From positions 5,454,100-5,518,099 of the forward strand of contig CANTUZ010000025.1 of the NCBI GenBank assembly GCA_947846985.1: 64,000 nt of DNA, given 5' to 3'. Positions 24,701 to 36,231 of this stretch are shown in pieces; position 1 is the stretch's first letter, and each line of letters opens with the position of its first letter. The translations under genes were made by a program, and so were the position numbers. This DNA comes from Fratercula arctica. Its lineage: Eukaryota; Chordata; Aves; Charadriiformes; Alcidae. The notes under the pieces were generated by a model. The model was not told the DNA's origin, made no database searches, and worked only from the letters and a program-made list of their open reading frames with translations.

Positions 24701-26363
24701 TAGGAGTTTTCATCCAGTGTAAACATAAACTGGGTGCAAGATGTCTCCTCTCAAGTTAGTCACACATGTTTTGCTATCTTATATCATGCATAACTTAAGA
24801 AATAGTTAGCTGTATATATGTGAGTTTGACTTCTAGATTGAAATATTAATGCATTGGGACATGGCTAGAGATTCTTTTGTAACTATTTATGTCTTTATAA
24901 AATATATCAGCTTTCTGTATTTCAGACTTCTAAATTAATTTCCATGAATGCTCTCTCTCTGAAAGCCCTTGGAAACTACATGACAATGTTTTTATAACTA
25001 TGGTTATTTCATTTAGTTGATCCTCTCCAATTACTTGGGGATAGAGAATTCACTAATAGTTTAGATATAGAACAGCTCATTTTGTTTTGCTATTCCTGTG
25101 TGAGTGGTTTTGTTTCCCCCCACCCCATGGCTGTTAAATACTGATGCAGTAAGGAATTGAAACCTGCTTTTAGCAATAGCAAAAAGGTACAGGAAAGGAT
25201 GAAAAGTGTTTTTTACTTGCTGGCTAAGCCCTGTAATGTATTCTCATAGCTGCAGGCTCTGATTCATAAAGATTCATTTGTGGCTGTGTTTCAATAGTAG
25301 TGAGTCCACTCATGAGGCACGTACCTTCCTGTCTGAGTCTAGGTGTTCTTAAGATCTTATTGCTGATTAGAAATGGACATTGAGCAGGCTTTAAGACAAT
25401 GGGAAGCTTTTAATTGATCTTAAGTAGTTTTGTAGCTATTCAACTGTATTATGTTTAACATACTGTAAATTGTAGTGGTTGCAGGCTGTGTGGTTCACTC
25501 TACTCAAGCTTACTGCCTCTGGCCTAAAAGATGAGGACAGTATTTTCCATTTTATTCGTCTAGATGCAATGCTCAGCTGGAGGCAGAGAGCCAAAGCGAC
25601 TTTTACTAGAGGAAGTCCTTACTGCCTCTAATTTCTGATTTGCCTGCTATTACATGAATAAAAACTGAAATCATGACTCTGACAAAGAGGAGACAGAAGT
25701 TAAGCTATTCTTACATTATATCTCATGGCACAGTAATCAGAGTATCCTTAGGATCTAATCTGGCATCCTGTCTTAATATCACACTACATCTCTACAGCTC
25801 TCACGCTACAACCATGTAGAGTGAAAGTTATCTGAGTATACAGGCTACACCAAGGATATGGCTGTGACAAAACCTGATCAAATTCAAGGCATTATTCTGC
25901 ACATCACAGTGAAGTATGTTACTAGAAAAATGGGCGTAAGTTCCTATGGCAAGACAACACAAACTCTGTAAGTTAGTTGTTTATTACACTCTACTAATGC
26001 TCTTTGACCCCTAATTCTTGATTTGAATGATTAAACATCAAATTTGACCTATCATGTTTAAATACATATATAGACAGAAGTCACCACGTAGATTGTTAAC
26101 AGATATTGTTACAGTGAAATGTAGTAAGGTTACTTATGAATGTTTGGTTGGTTTAAATATTAGGAGTGGTATCAGTGCTGGTCTAACAATCTACTATAGA
26201 TCCTCCGAGTAAAAACAAAACACATTGGACTCTGCCTTTTGACTCCTATGAAAATATCCTATGATGTATGAAATAACCTATGGACAGTTAAATTCTACGT
26301 GTATGTCAAACATTGTTTCTTTAAATGAATCTCAATCAGATGGTTTCTTTACCTGCCTTTCAG
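21791..26363. other. Rest of intron 1, mostly unique
   Basis: A short (TA)n run lies near 21859-21877 and a TG-rich patch near 22893. Otherwise no repeats, RNA genes or coding frames were recognised over 4.5 kb, the longest repeat-free stretch in the window. Confidence 0.5.
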
Positions 26364-26465
26364 AAAAGGCGACGGCGGATTGACCGAAGCATGATTGGGG
26401 AGCCAACAAACTTTGTTCACACGGCTCATGTAGGATCAGGAGACCTATTCAGTGGAATGAACTCG
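26364..26465 (+). CDS. CDC42SE2: CDC42SE2 coding exon 2 (residues 19-52, CRIB motif)
   Basis: The exon follows a TTTCAG acceptor (ends 26363) and stops before a GTAAGC donor at 26466; both junctions are phase 0. It opens with the basic stretch KRRRR (residues 19-23), likely to contact acidic membrane lipids. The CRIB motif follows at about residues 29-42, seen as [14 protein letters not shown] with the expected Pro, Phe, two His and Gly. CRIB binds GTP-loaded CDC42. All 34 codons are open. Flanking intron sequence is unique on the left; an LTR fragment starts about 290 bases downstream. Confidence 0.95.
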
Positions 26466-26757
26466 GTAAGCATGAGTGGATGAAGAATATTTCATCTTTG
26501 ATACAATATATGAACATGACTATTGTGGCTGAAGCAATTAGTTGAAGGAATGGTTCTCAATTGAGTTATAAGAGTTTCTGTAAAGCTGAAAAACAACCCG
26601 CTAGTGTCTTAATTCCAAGTCTTAACCACTTTGCATTCAAGATTATGGAATATCATATTAAAAAATGCCTATGTTTATTGACAATGCAAAGTACATTTTT
26701 TTATAAATTGTACAAGGTATATGTAGAGTACTTCTTAAATTTATTCCAATAACACGT

Positions 26758-26900
26758 TGTCATGTCCCACTCTCAGGAAAGAGGGGAGGGGTAAGTGACT
26801 CAGATTCGTAAATCCCCAATGGCACAGACTAAGGTGACATAAATCTCAAGGTCTGTATACAAACATTTATTAGTTTCCCCAAATGATTAGTATAGGTATT
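26758..26900 (-). mobile_element. LTR fragment (possible)
   Basis: TGTCATGTCCCACTCTCAGG with the following AGAGGGGAGGGG and GTGACTCAGATT stretch looks like the start of an avian LTR in minus orientation. The other end is not found. Confidence 0.35.
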
Positions 26901-27210
26901 AACTAAAATAGAGGTATATTTTAAAATATACTAGAGTATTTAAAAAAAAAAAAATCTTTTAAAGTATCTTATAATTACAATTAGATTTCTTAAGTATTTT
27001 TTTAATTGTTGCTTATATAAAATTCTGTAACTTTCCTTAGTTTATGGTTCACACAAATATTCTTATTGTGTGTACTTATTGAGGTTCTCACTATTTGCGA
27101 TGTGAATTATTTGCAAATCAAGCAACACTGATGTCACAAATGGGGTTCTGTGGCTTCCTGTAGATGATAGGAACTATATTTATATCTTTGAAAGTGAAAA
27201 ACAGAGGCTG
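26901..27210. other. Intron 2 sequence, A/T-rich
   Basis: Low-complexity A/T-rich DNA including a run of 13 A near 26941-26953. Nothing else was recognised. Confidence 0.4.
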
Positions 27211-27660
27211 AGTGGTGGGTTAGCCTTTGCCAACAGCCAAACTCCCACCTAGCCACCCACTCACTCACCCTCCTCAGTGGGAAAGAGGGAGAAAATACGA
27301 TGAGAAAGCTCATGGGTTGACATAAAGACGGGACATCACTTCACAGTTACTGTCATGGGGTGATCTCAGTCCCAATTCCCAAATTGTGGTGGGTCACCAC
27401 GCCAGTTATAGGCCAGGTAGCCCAGGTCAGTCTATAGCTTGACCAATCAGCATGACAGTGGCCTTTACCCAGTTAATTGTCATTTGACATGGTGACCATA
27501 TAAGCTTTTCCTGCCCCCTGCTGCTTGGGCAGTACTTGGTTCAGCACAGTCATTATGAGTCCTGGAGTAGACACGGTCTGGCTACTCTGATAACCAAAGG
27601 CCTAAACCCTTTTCAGCTGGGGGCAACACACCCTCTTCAGCTGATGGCAATCTTGGGTGC
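27211..27660 (-). mobile_element. LTR-like segment, minus orientation
   Basis: It starts TGGTGGGTTAGCC and contains the shared CTCATGGGTTGACATAAAGAC motif and a TATA-like CCATATAAGC near 27497. Layout is as at 661-1145. No target duplication was found. Confidence 0.5.
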
Positions 27661-27801
27661 TGACTAGTAAGAAAGAGAATGGTCTGCAGAAGGTGCTAAA
27701 TAGATACAAGCAAGCTTCTTATCAGACTACAAACCTGCTGTTGATTTGCAGAAGCTTAAGCAAGCTTTGAGACAATTATTTTAAAGTTCCAGTCTCTCAC
27801 A

Positions 27802-27900
27802 TGTGGGCAGGGACATCTTTCACTAGATCAGGTTGCTCAAAGCCCCATTCAACCTAACCTCAAATGCGTCCAATGACAGAGCATCCACAACTTCTCTGGG
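27802..27900 (-). mobile_element. CR1 (large nested copy), 3'-most segment
   Basis: It matches the CR1 3' region (GGGCAGGGACATC, CACTAGATCAGGTTGCTCA). It ends at CTGGG, the duplication flanking provirus A, and resumes at 34056. The last bases of the CR1 tail are missing. Confidence 0.88.
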
Positions 27901-28221
27901 TGTCGTGGTTTGGCCTCAGATGGCAACAAAGAACCACGTGTCACTCGCTCAGCACTTCCCGGTACAGGAAGGATCAGAAGAAAAAGGCAAAACTCTTGGG
28001 TTGAGACAAAGGCAGTTTAACAGAACAGCAAAGGGAACAAGGAAACAATAACACCGACAGAGAAATATACAAACACTATTACGGAACCACCAGTCCAGAC
28101 CCAGGACACCCCAGCCCACTCCAAACCCAACTGCCTGCCCCCTCCCCTCCTTTTAATCTCAGGGTGGGCGTGGCTCACATGGCATGGAATACTTAACCCT
28201 GTCCCTGCCGGAACCAGGACA
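27901..28221 (-). mobile_element. Provirus A 3' LTR
   Basis: It runs from TGTCGTGGTTTGGCC to GGAACCAGGACA on the + strand and is preceded by CTGGG. The polypurine tract lies just right of it (GGGGTGGATAA on the minus strand, about 28222-28232). Confidence 0.93.
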
Positions 28222-28505
28222 TTATCCACCCCTTATTCCATACCATGTTTGCCATACCCAGATCTTACAGTTTTCGGAACATGTGACTGGTGTACCCGGC
28301 GTAGCTCATGCACACAGTCCATGGGCCGAAGATGCAGATCTTGAGAAAGTTGCTGGGTGTCAGCTCTGACCCCATCACCACTTTGCTTTACTCAATTCTT
28401 CATCAAAGTCCATCTATCCTTAATTTGGGTGATTCTTACTGCAGTACAGCCGATAGCAATTATAGTAACGAGGAAATACAGTGACAGTGTTACACACTAT
28501 TTGAT
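28222..28505 (-). other. Provirus A, non-coding gap between pol and 3' LTR
   Basis: Only about 280 bases separate the pol stop from the LTR, too short for an env gene. It contains the polypurine tract next to the LTR. Confidence 0.75.
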
Positions 28506-31500
28506 TCATTGGCTATTCTCCCCCAAAATCAAGTCCCCATGAGGTACACATCGGACTTCCCCATCCTTCTGCATTACCCACCAAGTGCACCCAGGTCCTT
28601 GAGCAAAAGCAATCCCACGGATGGGTTTGCCTTTGCCTGAGGCAGGACTAACCCAGACTGTCTTCCCTAACATATTCTTCATGTGCACTACGGGGACCTT
28701 ATCCCCTTCTCCAGTATGTGGAAGTTTTGATTGGGCAGGGCCAGCCGGATAGGTAGATCCCCTGGTATTAACTAGCCAGGTAGCCTTTGCTAAATGTGCA
28801 TCCCAATGTTTGAAGGTCCCACCACCCATTGCTCTCAGTGTAGTTTTTAACAGTCCATTGTACCGTTCTATCTTCCCAGAGGCTGGTGCGTGATAGGGGA
28901 TGTGATATACCCACTCAATACCATGCTCTTTGGCCCAGGTGTCTATGAGGCTGTTTCGGAAATGAGTCCCATTGTCCGACTCAATTCTCTCTGGGGTACC
29001 ATGTCGCCACAGGACTTGCTTTTCAAGGCCCAGGATAGTGTTCCGGGCAGTGGCATGGGGCACAGGGTATGTTTCCAGCCATCCAGTGGTTGCTTCCACC
29101 ATTGTGAGCACATAGCGCTTGCCTTGACGGGTTCATGGCAGTGTGATATAATCAATCTGCCAGGCCTCCCCATATTTATATTTCAACCATCGTCCTCCAT
29201 ACCAAAGAGGCTTCAAACGCTTGGCTTGCTTGATCGCAGCACGTGTCTCACATTCATGGATGACCTGTGCAATAGTGTCCATGGTCAAGTCCACCCCTCG
29301 GTCATGAGCCCATCTATATGTCCCATCTCTTCCTTGATGGCCTGAGGTCTCATGGGCCCACTGAGCTATGAATAGTTCACCCTTATGGTGCCAATCCAGA
29401 TCCACTTGAGCCACTTCAATCCTAGCAGCCTGATCCACCTGCTGGTTGTTCTGATGTTCCTCCGTGGCCCGATTCTTCGGTACATGGGCATCTACGTGGC
29501 ATACTTTCACAACCAGATTCTCTATCCGGGCAGCAATATGTTGCCATAGTTCAGCAGCCCAATGGGTTTGCCTCTGTGCTGCCAGTTGCCCTGCTTCCAC
29601 TGCTGTAACCACCCCCACAGAGCATTTGCCACCATCCATGAGGCAGTGTAGAGATAAAGTACTGGCCATTTTTCTCGCTCGGCAATGTCCAAAGCCAGCT
29701 GCATGGCTTTCACCTCTGCAAACTGGCTTGATTCACCTTGTCCTTCACTGGCTTCTGCAACTTGTCGTGTAGGACTCCACACAGCAGCCTTCCACTTTCG
29801 ATGCTTTCCCACAATCCGGCAGGACCCATCAGTGAACAGGGCATATTGCTTCTCATTTTCTGGCAGTTTATTATATGGTGGGGCCTCTTCTGCATGCGTC
29901 ACCTCCTCCTCTGGTGACATTCTGAAATCCTTGCCTTCTGGCCAGTCCATGATCACTTCCAGAATTCCTGGGCGACTGGGGTTTCCCATTCGAGTTCGCT
30001 GTGTGATCAGTGCAATCCACTTACTCCATGTAGCATCAGTTGCATGATGTGTGGTGGGGACCCTTTCTTTGAACATCCAACCCAGCACCGGCAGTCGAGG
30101 TGCTAAGAGGAGCTGAGCTTCTGTACCAACCACCTCCAAAGCAGCTCGAACACCTTCATATGCTGCCAATATCTCCTTTTCTGTTGGAGTGTAGCGGGCT
30201 TCGGATCCTCTGTATCCCCGACTCCAAAACCCTAGGGGTCGACCTCGGGTCTCCCCTGGTGCTTTCTGCCAGAGGCTCCAGGTAGGGCCATTCTCCCCGG
30301 CTGCGGTGTAGAGCACGTTTTTAACATCTTGTCCTGCCCGGACTGGCCCCAGGGCCACTGCATGGACTATTTCCTGTTTGATTTGTTCAAAAGCTTGTCG
30401 TTGCTCAGGACCCCATTTGAAATCGTTCTTCTTCCGGGTTACTTGATACAGAGGGCTTACAATCAGACTGTAATCGGGGATATGCATCCTCCAAAAACCC
30501 ACAATGCCTAAGAAAGCTTGCGTTTCCTTTTTGCTAGTTGGTGGAGACATAGCTGCTATTTTGTTGATCACATCCATTGGGATCTGGCGGCGTCCATCTT
30601 GCCATTTTATGCCTAAGAACTGGATCTCCTGTGCCGGTCCCTTGACCTTCCTTCGTTTTATGGCAAAACCAGCTTTCAGAAGGATTCGGACTATTTTATC
30701 CCCTTTCTCAAAAAATTCTTCTGCTGTCTTTCCCCATACGATGATGTCATCAATGTATTGCAGATGTTCTGGAGCTTCACCCTGTTCCAGTGCAGTCTGG
30801 ATCAGTCCATGGCAAATGGTAGGGCTGTGTTTCCACCCCTGGGGCAGTCGATTCCAGGTGTACTGGATGCCCCTCCAAGGGAAAGCAAACTGTGGCCTGC
30901 ACTCTGCTGCCAAAGGGACTGAGAAGAATGCATTCGCTATATCAATCGTGGCATACCACTTGGCTGCCTTGGACTCCAGTTCATACTGCAGTTCTAGCAT
31001 GTCCGGCACGGCAGCGCTCAGCGGTGGCGTGACTTCATTCAGGCCACGATAGTCTACAGTTAGCCTCCACTCTCCATTAGATTTTCGCACCGGCCATATA
31101 GGACTGTTAAAGGGTGAGCGAGTCTTGCTGATCACTCCTTGAACCTCTAGTTGATGAATCAGCTTATGGATGGGAATCAGAGAGTCTCGGTTAGTGCGAT
31201 ATTGCCGCCGATGCACCGTTGTGGTAGCAATCGGCACCTGCTGTTCTTCAACCCTCAACAACCCCACAACAGAAGAGTCCTCCGAGAGACCAGGCAAGGT
31301 AGACAACTGTTTAACTTCCTCCGTCTCCAAGGCAGCTATGCCAAAGGCCCACCAATACCCCTTTGGGTCCTTAAAATAGCCTCTCCTGAGGTAATCTATG
31401 CCAAGGATGCATGGAGCCTCTGGGCCAGTCACAATGGGATGCTTTTGCCACTCATTCCCAGTTAGGCTCGCTTTAGCCTCCAGTACAGTCAACTCTTGGG

Positions 31501-31669
31501 ATCCCCCTGTCACCCCAGAAATACAAATGGGTTCTGCCCCTCTATAGCTTGATGGTATTAGGGTGCACTGTGCTCCTGTGTCCACTAGAGCCTTATACTC
31601 CTGTGGGTCTGATGTGCCAGGCCATCGAATCCACACTGTCCAATAAACCCGGTTGTCCCTTTCCTCCAC
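28506..31669 (-). pseudogene. pol: Provirus A pro-pol (protease, RT, RNase H, integrase), broken
   Basis: From the N-terminus: aspartic protease with DTG near residue 31, reverse transcriptase with LPQGWKHSP and YIDDI, RNase H with FTDGS, then integrase with a His/Cys zinc-binding segment, the catalytic core (SDNGTHF) and the Glu of the D,D-35-E triad in GKIERYN. The first frame is open for about 700 codons. A one-base deletion near 29561, judged against provirus B, shifts the frame after RNase H, and a TGA at 29133-29135 interrupts the start of the integrase core. The gag stop lies eight codons upstream in the same frame. Not functional as it stands. Confidence 0.93.
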
Positions 31670-31690
31670 CTGGCTGGAGGCAGGGCCCCT

Positions 31691-33619
31691 CTAATACTGG
31701 TCATGGTATCTGGTACTCACTTCTTGCAGAAATGACTTGGAGGTTCCTTCAAGCGGATCAGAAGCAAGATCAGGCCTTCTGCTCTGTCTGGGGAACTGCC
31801 CACTGGAAACTGGGGCGGCACTTTTCCTGGAGGGATCTCCTTTTGTGGTTGTCCTTCCTTGCAACTCCTGTACCCGTGTCCGCAGGATCCAAGTAGGTTG
31901 TCCATCCCACTTCCTCATGTCCTCTCCATGGTCACGCAGGTAGAACCACAGGGTGCCTCGTGGTGTGTACCCTCTGTAGTCTCTCTCTTGAGTGGGGAAA
32001 TGCCTGCTCCTAATAGCTGAGATGCTGGCCCGTACAGGTGGGGAGTAGGATATATTCTCTTCAAGTTGCTGGACATTCCGGGACAGTTTCTCCACAGCTG
32101 AGACAAGGGGGGAAGAGAGGCTTTCTTCATATCGGTGGAGTCGACCAGCCACCTCATCCACCGTTGGTCCTTCTTCACCCTTCCATTCCAGTACTGCCAG
32201 TGAGTTGGCATATGACGATGGTGCGCTCCGTACAAACTTCCGCCACATGGGCCTTGTGCATTGCACCTCATCAAGGTCTGTGGGTAAGTCTGCATTGTCC
32301 AAGTCATAATAAATCATCTCCCGCACGGCCAATTCTCTCAGGTACTGGATACCTCTTTCCATGGTGGTCCACTTGCTTGGGTGACATACAACATCTTCAC
32401 TGAAGGGGTACCTCTCCCTCACGCCTGACAGGAGTCGTTTCCAGAGGCTGAGGGCTTGGGTCTTCTTCCCAATTGCCTTGTCAATGCCGCCTTCCCTAGA
32501 CAGGGATCCCAGCTGCCTGGCTTCCCTACCCTCTAATTCCAGGCTACTGGCCCCGTTATCCCAACACCAAAGCAGCCAGGTGACAATGTGCTCACCTGAA
32601 AGTCAGCTAAAATCTTTTCGCATATCCCACAGCTCACTCAGGGATAGGGATCGGGTAATTATCTCTGGTTCTGCCTCTTCCTCCTGTCCTCGTGATGGCC
32701 CTGGTTCATCGTCATCTCTTACTAAGCGAACTGATTTCTTTGTGTACTACTTCTTCTTTATGGGGGCAACGGATACTGGCACGGGTTGGTTCCCTGGTTC
32801 AGCAGCAGTGGCTGCCACCGGGGTTGGAGTAACCACAGTGTCTGTCGCAGGGGTTGCAGTAGCTGCAGTGCCTGTCGCGGGGGTTGCAGTAGCCGCAGCG
32901 CCTGCTGGTCTGGTCTCTGTCTCTTTCTCCTGAGGGTGCTGCATAGCAGTGAGCAGTGCCTGGCAGATACTGGCCAGGGCCCAGCACAGTGCGGTGAGTT
33001 GTGCCTCTCTGGAATAGCCACAGCATTTTCCCTTCAGATATTCTACTACTCTATCAGGGTCCTGTAATTGTTCAGGGGTGAAGTCCCAGACCATTGGAGG
33101 TGAGAAGTTCTCTAAGTACCTGCCCATGTTCTCCCACATGCCATGCCACCCCTGACTGTCCAGCCTCGGAGCAGAGCTCTGGGTGGTAGTCTTAAATAGT
33201 CGTTTAACCCTAAACGAGACCTGGAACATATTCAGCAGACATAACACTAGGAACATGCTGGTTTGAGCATCCCAAGGATATTCAAAATTCTCAAAAGCTG
33301 TCATACCTGACCCGAAGGAGAAAAGGGAGGCAAAAGAGCTGGGGAAAGTGTCCCCCCCTGTTTCCCCCATAGACTGGGTATAATTATCAATAAGTTCCGA
33401 GAGATGGTGCCCAATGTACGGTCAGGACAGCAATACCACATAAACGCCCCAAAATAACCGTCTAACAAGTGATGTTATCATATCATAAGCCGATATCACA
33501 CAGAACAGTAAAATGATAATCCTCATCCCCCTCCCAGAAGTAACAAATATCATCACAGGGAGTGCATAAGACACATAGGAATTTACATAACACAGCCATG
33601 AGAACAAACTAAGCAACAT
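31691..33619 (-). pseudogene. gag: Provirus A gag, broken
   Basis: The frame begins with a strongly hydrophobic stretch (33422-33619). It continues to a middle domain, a Pro/Ala/Thr repeat (about 32790-32920), an acidic region and a C-terminal part with a Leu/Glu-rich, coiled-coil-like segment. No CCHC zinc knuckle is seen. Stops occur at 33419-33421, at 32747-32749 and at a TGA near 32608; only the last is shared with provirus B. The frame ends in TAG at 31691-31693, in frame with pol. I infer gag from position, as sequence similarity to other gag proteins is weak. Confidence 0.8.
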
Positions 33620-33698
33620 AGTGACCAGTGACTATTTACCTAACAAATTTGTTTTTTTCAAGCTCTAGTTGGATTCTGTCATTGTCTCAACCCTTTGA

Positions 33699-33716
33699 GC
33701 CCCACGTTGGGCGCCA
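33699..33716 (-). promoter_or_regulatory. Primer binding site, provirus A (tRNA-Lys type)
   Basis: Minus strand TGGCGCCCAACGTGGGGC, the primer site known for tRNA-Lys1,2. It lies eight bases from the LTR edge at 33725, a longer gap than usual. Confidence 0.9.
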
Positions 33717-33724
33717 AAAAGGAC

Positions 33725-34055
33725 TGTCATGGTTTGGCCTCAGATGGCAACAAAGAACCACGTGTCGCTCGCTCAGCGCTTCCCGGTACGGGAAGGATCA
33801 GAAGAAAAAGGCAAAACTCTTGGGTTGAGACAAAGGCAGTTTAACAGAACAGCAAAGGGAACAAGGAAACAATAACACGGACAGAGGAATATACAAACAC
33901 GATTTTGGAACCGCCACTCCCCGCCGGTCCGGACCCTGGACACCCCAGCCTGCTCCAAACCCGACTTCCTGCCCCCTCCCCTCCTTTTAATCTCAGGGTG
34001 GGCGTGGCTCACATGGCATGGAATACTTAACCCTGTCCCCGCCGGAACCAGGACA
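33725..34055 (-). mobile_element. Provirus A 5' LTR
   Basis: It runs from TGTCATGGTTTGGCC to GGAACCAGGACA and is followed by the CTGGG duplication. A TATA-like box is possible around CTTTTAATC near 33984. Confidence 0.93.
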
Positions 34056-34755
34056 CTGGGCAACCTGTCTCAGTGTCTCAGCAGACTTATTGTAAACTTT
34101 TCTTTCCCTTATGTTCAATCTAAATCTACCCTCTTTCAGTTTAAAACTGCTGCCCCTTGTCCTGTCACTACAGGCTTTGGTAAAAAGTCTCTTTCTCCAT
34201 CTTTCTTACAAGCCCATTTTATATATTGAAAGACCACAATAAGGTCTCCCTGGAGCCTTCTCTTCTCCAGGCTGAACAACCCCAACTCTCTCTGCCATTC
34301 TCCAGAGGAGAGGTGTTCCAGCCCTCTGACCATTTTCACAGCCCTCCTCTGGACCCACTCTAACAGGTCCATGTCATTCTTGTACTAGGGACCGCAGAGC
34401 TGGACGCAGTACTCCAGGTGGAGTGTCACAAGACCAGAGTAGAGGGGGAGTCCTTCTCTGCAGGACTGCTCTCAATCCACTCAATCCATTGATTGCCCAG
34501 TCTGTAATGATATTGGGGATTGCCCCAACCCAGGTAAAGGACCTTGCACTTGGCCTTGTGGAACTTCATGAGATTTGCACGGGCCCACTTCTCCAGTCTG
34601 TCGAGGTCCCTCTGGATGGCATCTCTTCCCTCTAGTGTATTACCTGCACCACTCAGCTTGGTGTCATCCACAAACTTGCTGAAGACACTGTCTATGTCAT
34701 TAATGAAGATATTAAACAGTACCAGTCCCAATACAGACCCCTGAGGGACACCACT
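34056..34755 (-). mobile_element. CR1 (large nested copy), RT C-terminal segment
   Basis: Continues 27802-27900 across provirus A. On the minus strand it encodes [19 protein letters not shown], a FVDD box, and [20 protein letters not shown]. About 130 bases between these blocks are missing near 34440-34450 compared with the copy at 50986-53404. It ends at CCACT, the duplication of the next LTR. Confidence 0.9.
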
Positions 34756-35502
34756 TGTCATGGTTTTGGCCGGATTGGCCAATCAGAATGACAGATGGCC
34801 CTCCCCCCCCTCCTCAGAGAGGAGAGGAAGAGATAAGGAGATCTATGAGTTTAGAAAAAGAACTAAACTACTTTAATGAAAATAATAATAAATAAGGAAA
34901 TAATAAATAATAATAAAATAAAATTTTAAAAAGTATACAATATATACAAAACCGTATCCAGCTCCCAGGATGACGATCGCGTCACCAGCAGACACAGGGA
35001 AAGTCCCAGACTGGAGTCAGCGACGGACAGGAGCTGAATTCCAGAACTAGAGTCAGGAATGCTTGGATCGGGACCAAAAGCAGACGAACAGACAGGATCC
35101 TCCTCGGATGCCGGTCATTGAAGAAAGAGAGTTGACCTTTTGATCCCTTAGCTTTTATACTGACTGTGATGCATATGGGATGGAATACCCTGTTGGTCAG
35201 TTTTGGGTCACCTGTCCTGTCTGCTCCTCCCTACAGGTGGGACCCCTCTATGCTTTTCCGTTTCCGACCCTCCAATGGGGCAAATAACAAAATTATCTGA
35301 CCTTGGTTGTTACAGGAATTAGTATAAGCAAGAGCCTCTGTGCATACCATTCCTTGGGATAATCAGGTCTTATTACTCTGAGAGCGAACAGTTTCTGCAC
35401 AATATGCTGTTAATTTCAGAGTTTAGTCAGTTAGAAGAGGCCCAGCTAAAAAGTAAAATTACAAAATAGAAAATCAGTTCTGTTTTACCTCAAACCAGGA
35501 CA
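34756..35502 (-). mobile_element. Solo LTR, 747 bp, with target duplication, inside CR1
   Basis: It runs from TGTCATGGTTTTGGCC to CTCAAACCAGGACA and is flanked by CCACT at 34751-34755 and 35503-35507. The minus-strand TATA box is CTTTTATACTG near 35152. It is the same family as 21061-21785. Confidence 0.93.
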
Positions 35503-36231
35503 CCACTCATTACTGGTTTCCATTTGGACAGTGAGCTGTTGACTGTAACTCTTTGGATGCAGCCGTCCAGCCAATTCCTTATCCATCTAATAGTCCATCC
35601 ATCAAATTAATCTCTCTCCAATTTAGAGGCAAGAATGTTGTGGGAGACTGTGTCAAAGGCCTTACAGAATTCTATGTAGAGGGCATCAGTTGCTCTTCCC
35701 TTGTTCACTGATGCAGTCACTCCATCATAGAAGGCCACTAGAGTAGTCAGACACGCTTTGCCCTTGGTGAAACCATGTTGGCTGTCTCCAATCACCTCAC
35801 TGTCTTCCATATGCTTCGACATGGCTTCCAGCGGGATCTCCTCCATGATCTTCCTGGGCATGGAAGTGAGGCTAACTGATGAATCATTCCCAGGGTCCTC
35901 TTTTTTAAAAATGGGTGTGATATTCCCTTTTCTCCAGTCACTGGGGACTTCTCTTGACTGCCATGCCTTTTCAAATATGATGGAGAGTGGCTTGGCAACT
36001 ACATCTGCCAGTTCCCTCAGGACCTTGGGTCCCATGGACTTGTGTATGTTCAGGTTCCTCAGGTGGTCTCGAACCGGATCGTTTCCTGCAATGGGAGGGA
36101 CTTTATTCGCCCAGTCCCTACCTTGAGGTTCAGGGACTTGAGAGATGTGGGAACAGTGATTGCCAGTGAAAACGGAGGAGAAAAATCATTGAGTACCTAA
36201 GCCTTCTCCATGTCGGTTGGCGCTAGATGTC
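35503..36231 (-). mobile_element. CR1 (large nested copy), RT N-terminal segment
   Basis: Minus-strand landmarks are [35 protein letters not shown] and the [13 protein letters not shown] block. It ends at ATGTC, the duplication of the next LTR. Confidence 0.9.

Larger units (their letters stand above)
27901..34055 (-). mobile_element. Full-length ERV-L-like provirus A (6155 bp)
   Basis: Two LTRs (27901-28221, 33725-34055) flank gag and pol on the minus strand. CTGGG repeats at 27896-27900 and 34056-34060 show the 5-bp target duplication inside a CR1. A tRNA-Lys-type primer binding site lies at 33699-33716. There is no env and no dUTPase. The YIDD reverse transcriptase box, the integrase and the missing env fit class III (ERV-L/spuma-like) elements. 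By eye the LTRs differ at about twenty sites plus an indel, so the insertion is not recent. Frames are broken (see gag and pol). Confidence 0.93.

Noticed and set aside
28222..28505. Possible env or dUTPase gene between pol and the LTR of provirus A
   Set aside because: The gap is too short and has no supporting frame; the longer gap in provirus B is also non-coding.
29685..31465. Plus-strand frames of 100-180 codons inside provirus A (and their counterparts in B)
   Set aside because: They are antisense shadows of pol with no recognisable domain.
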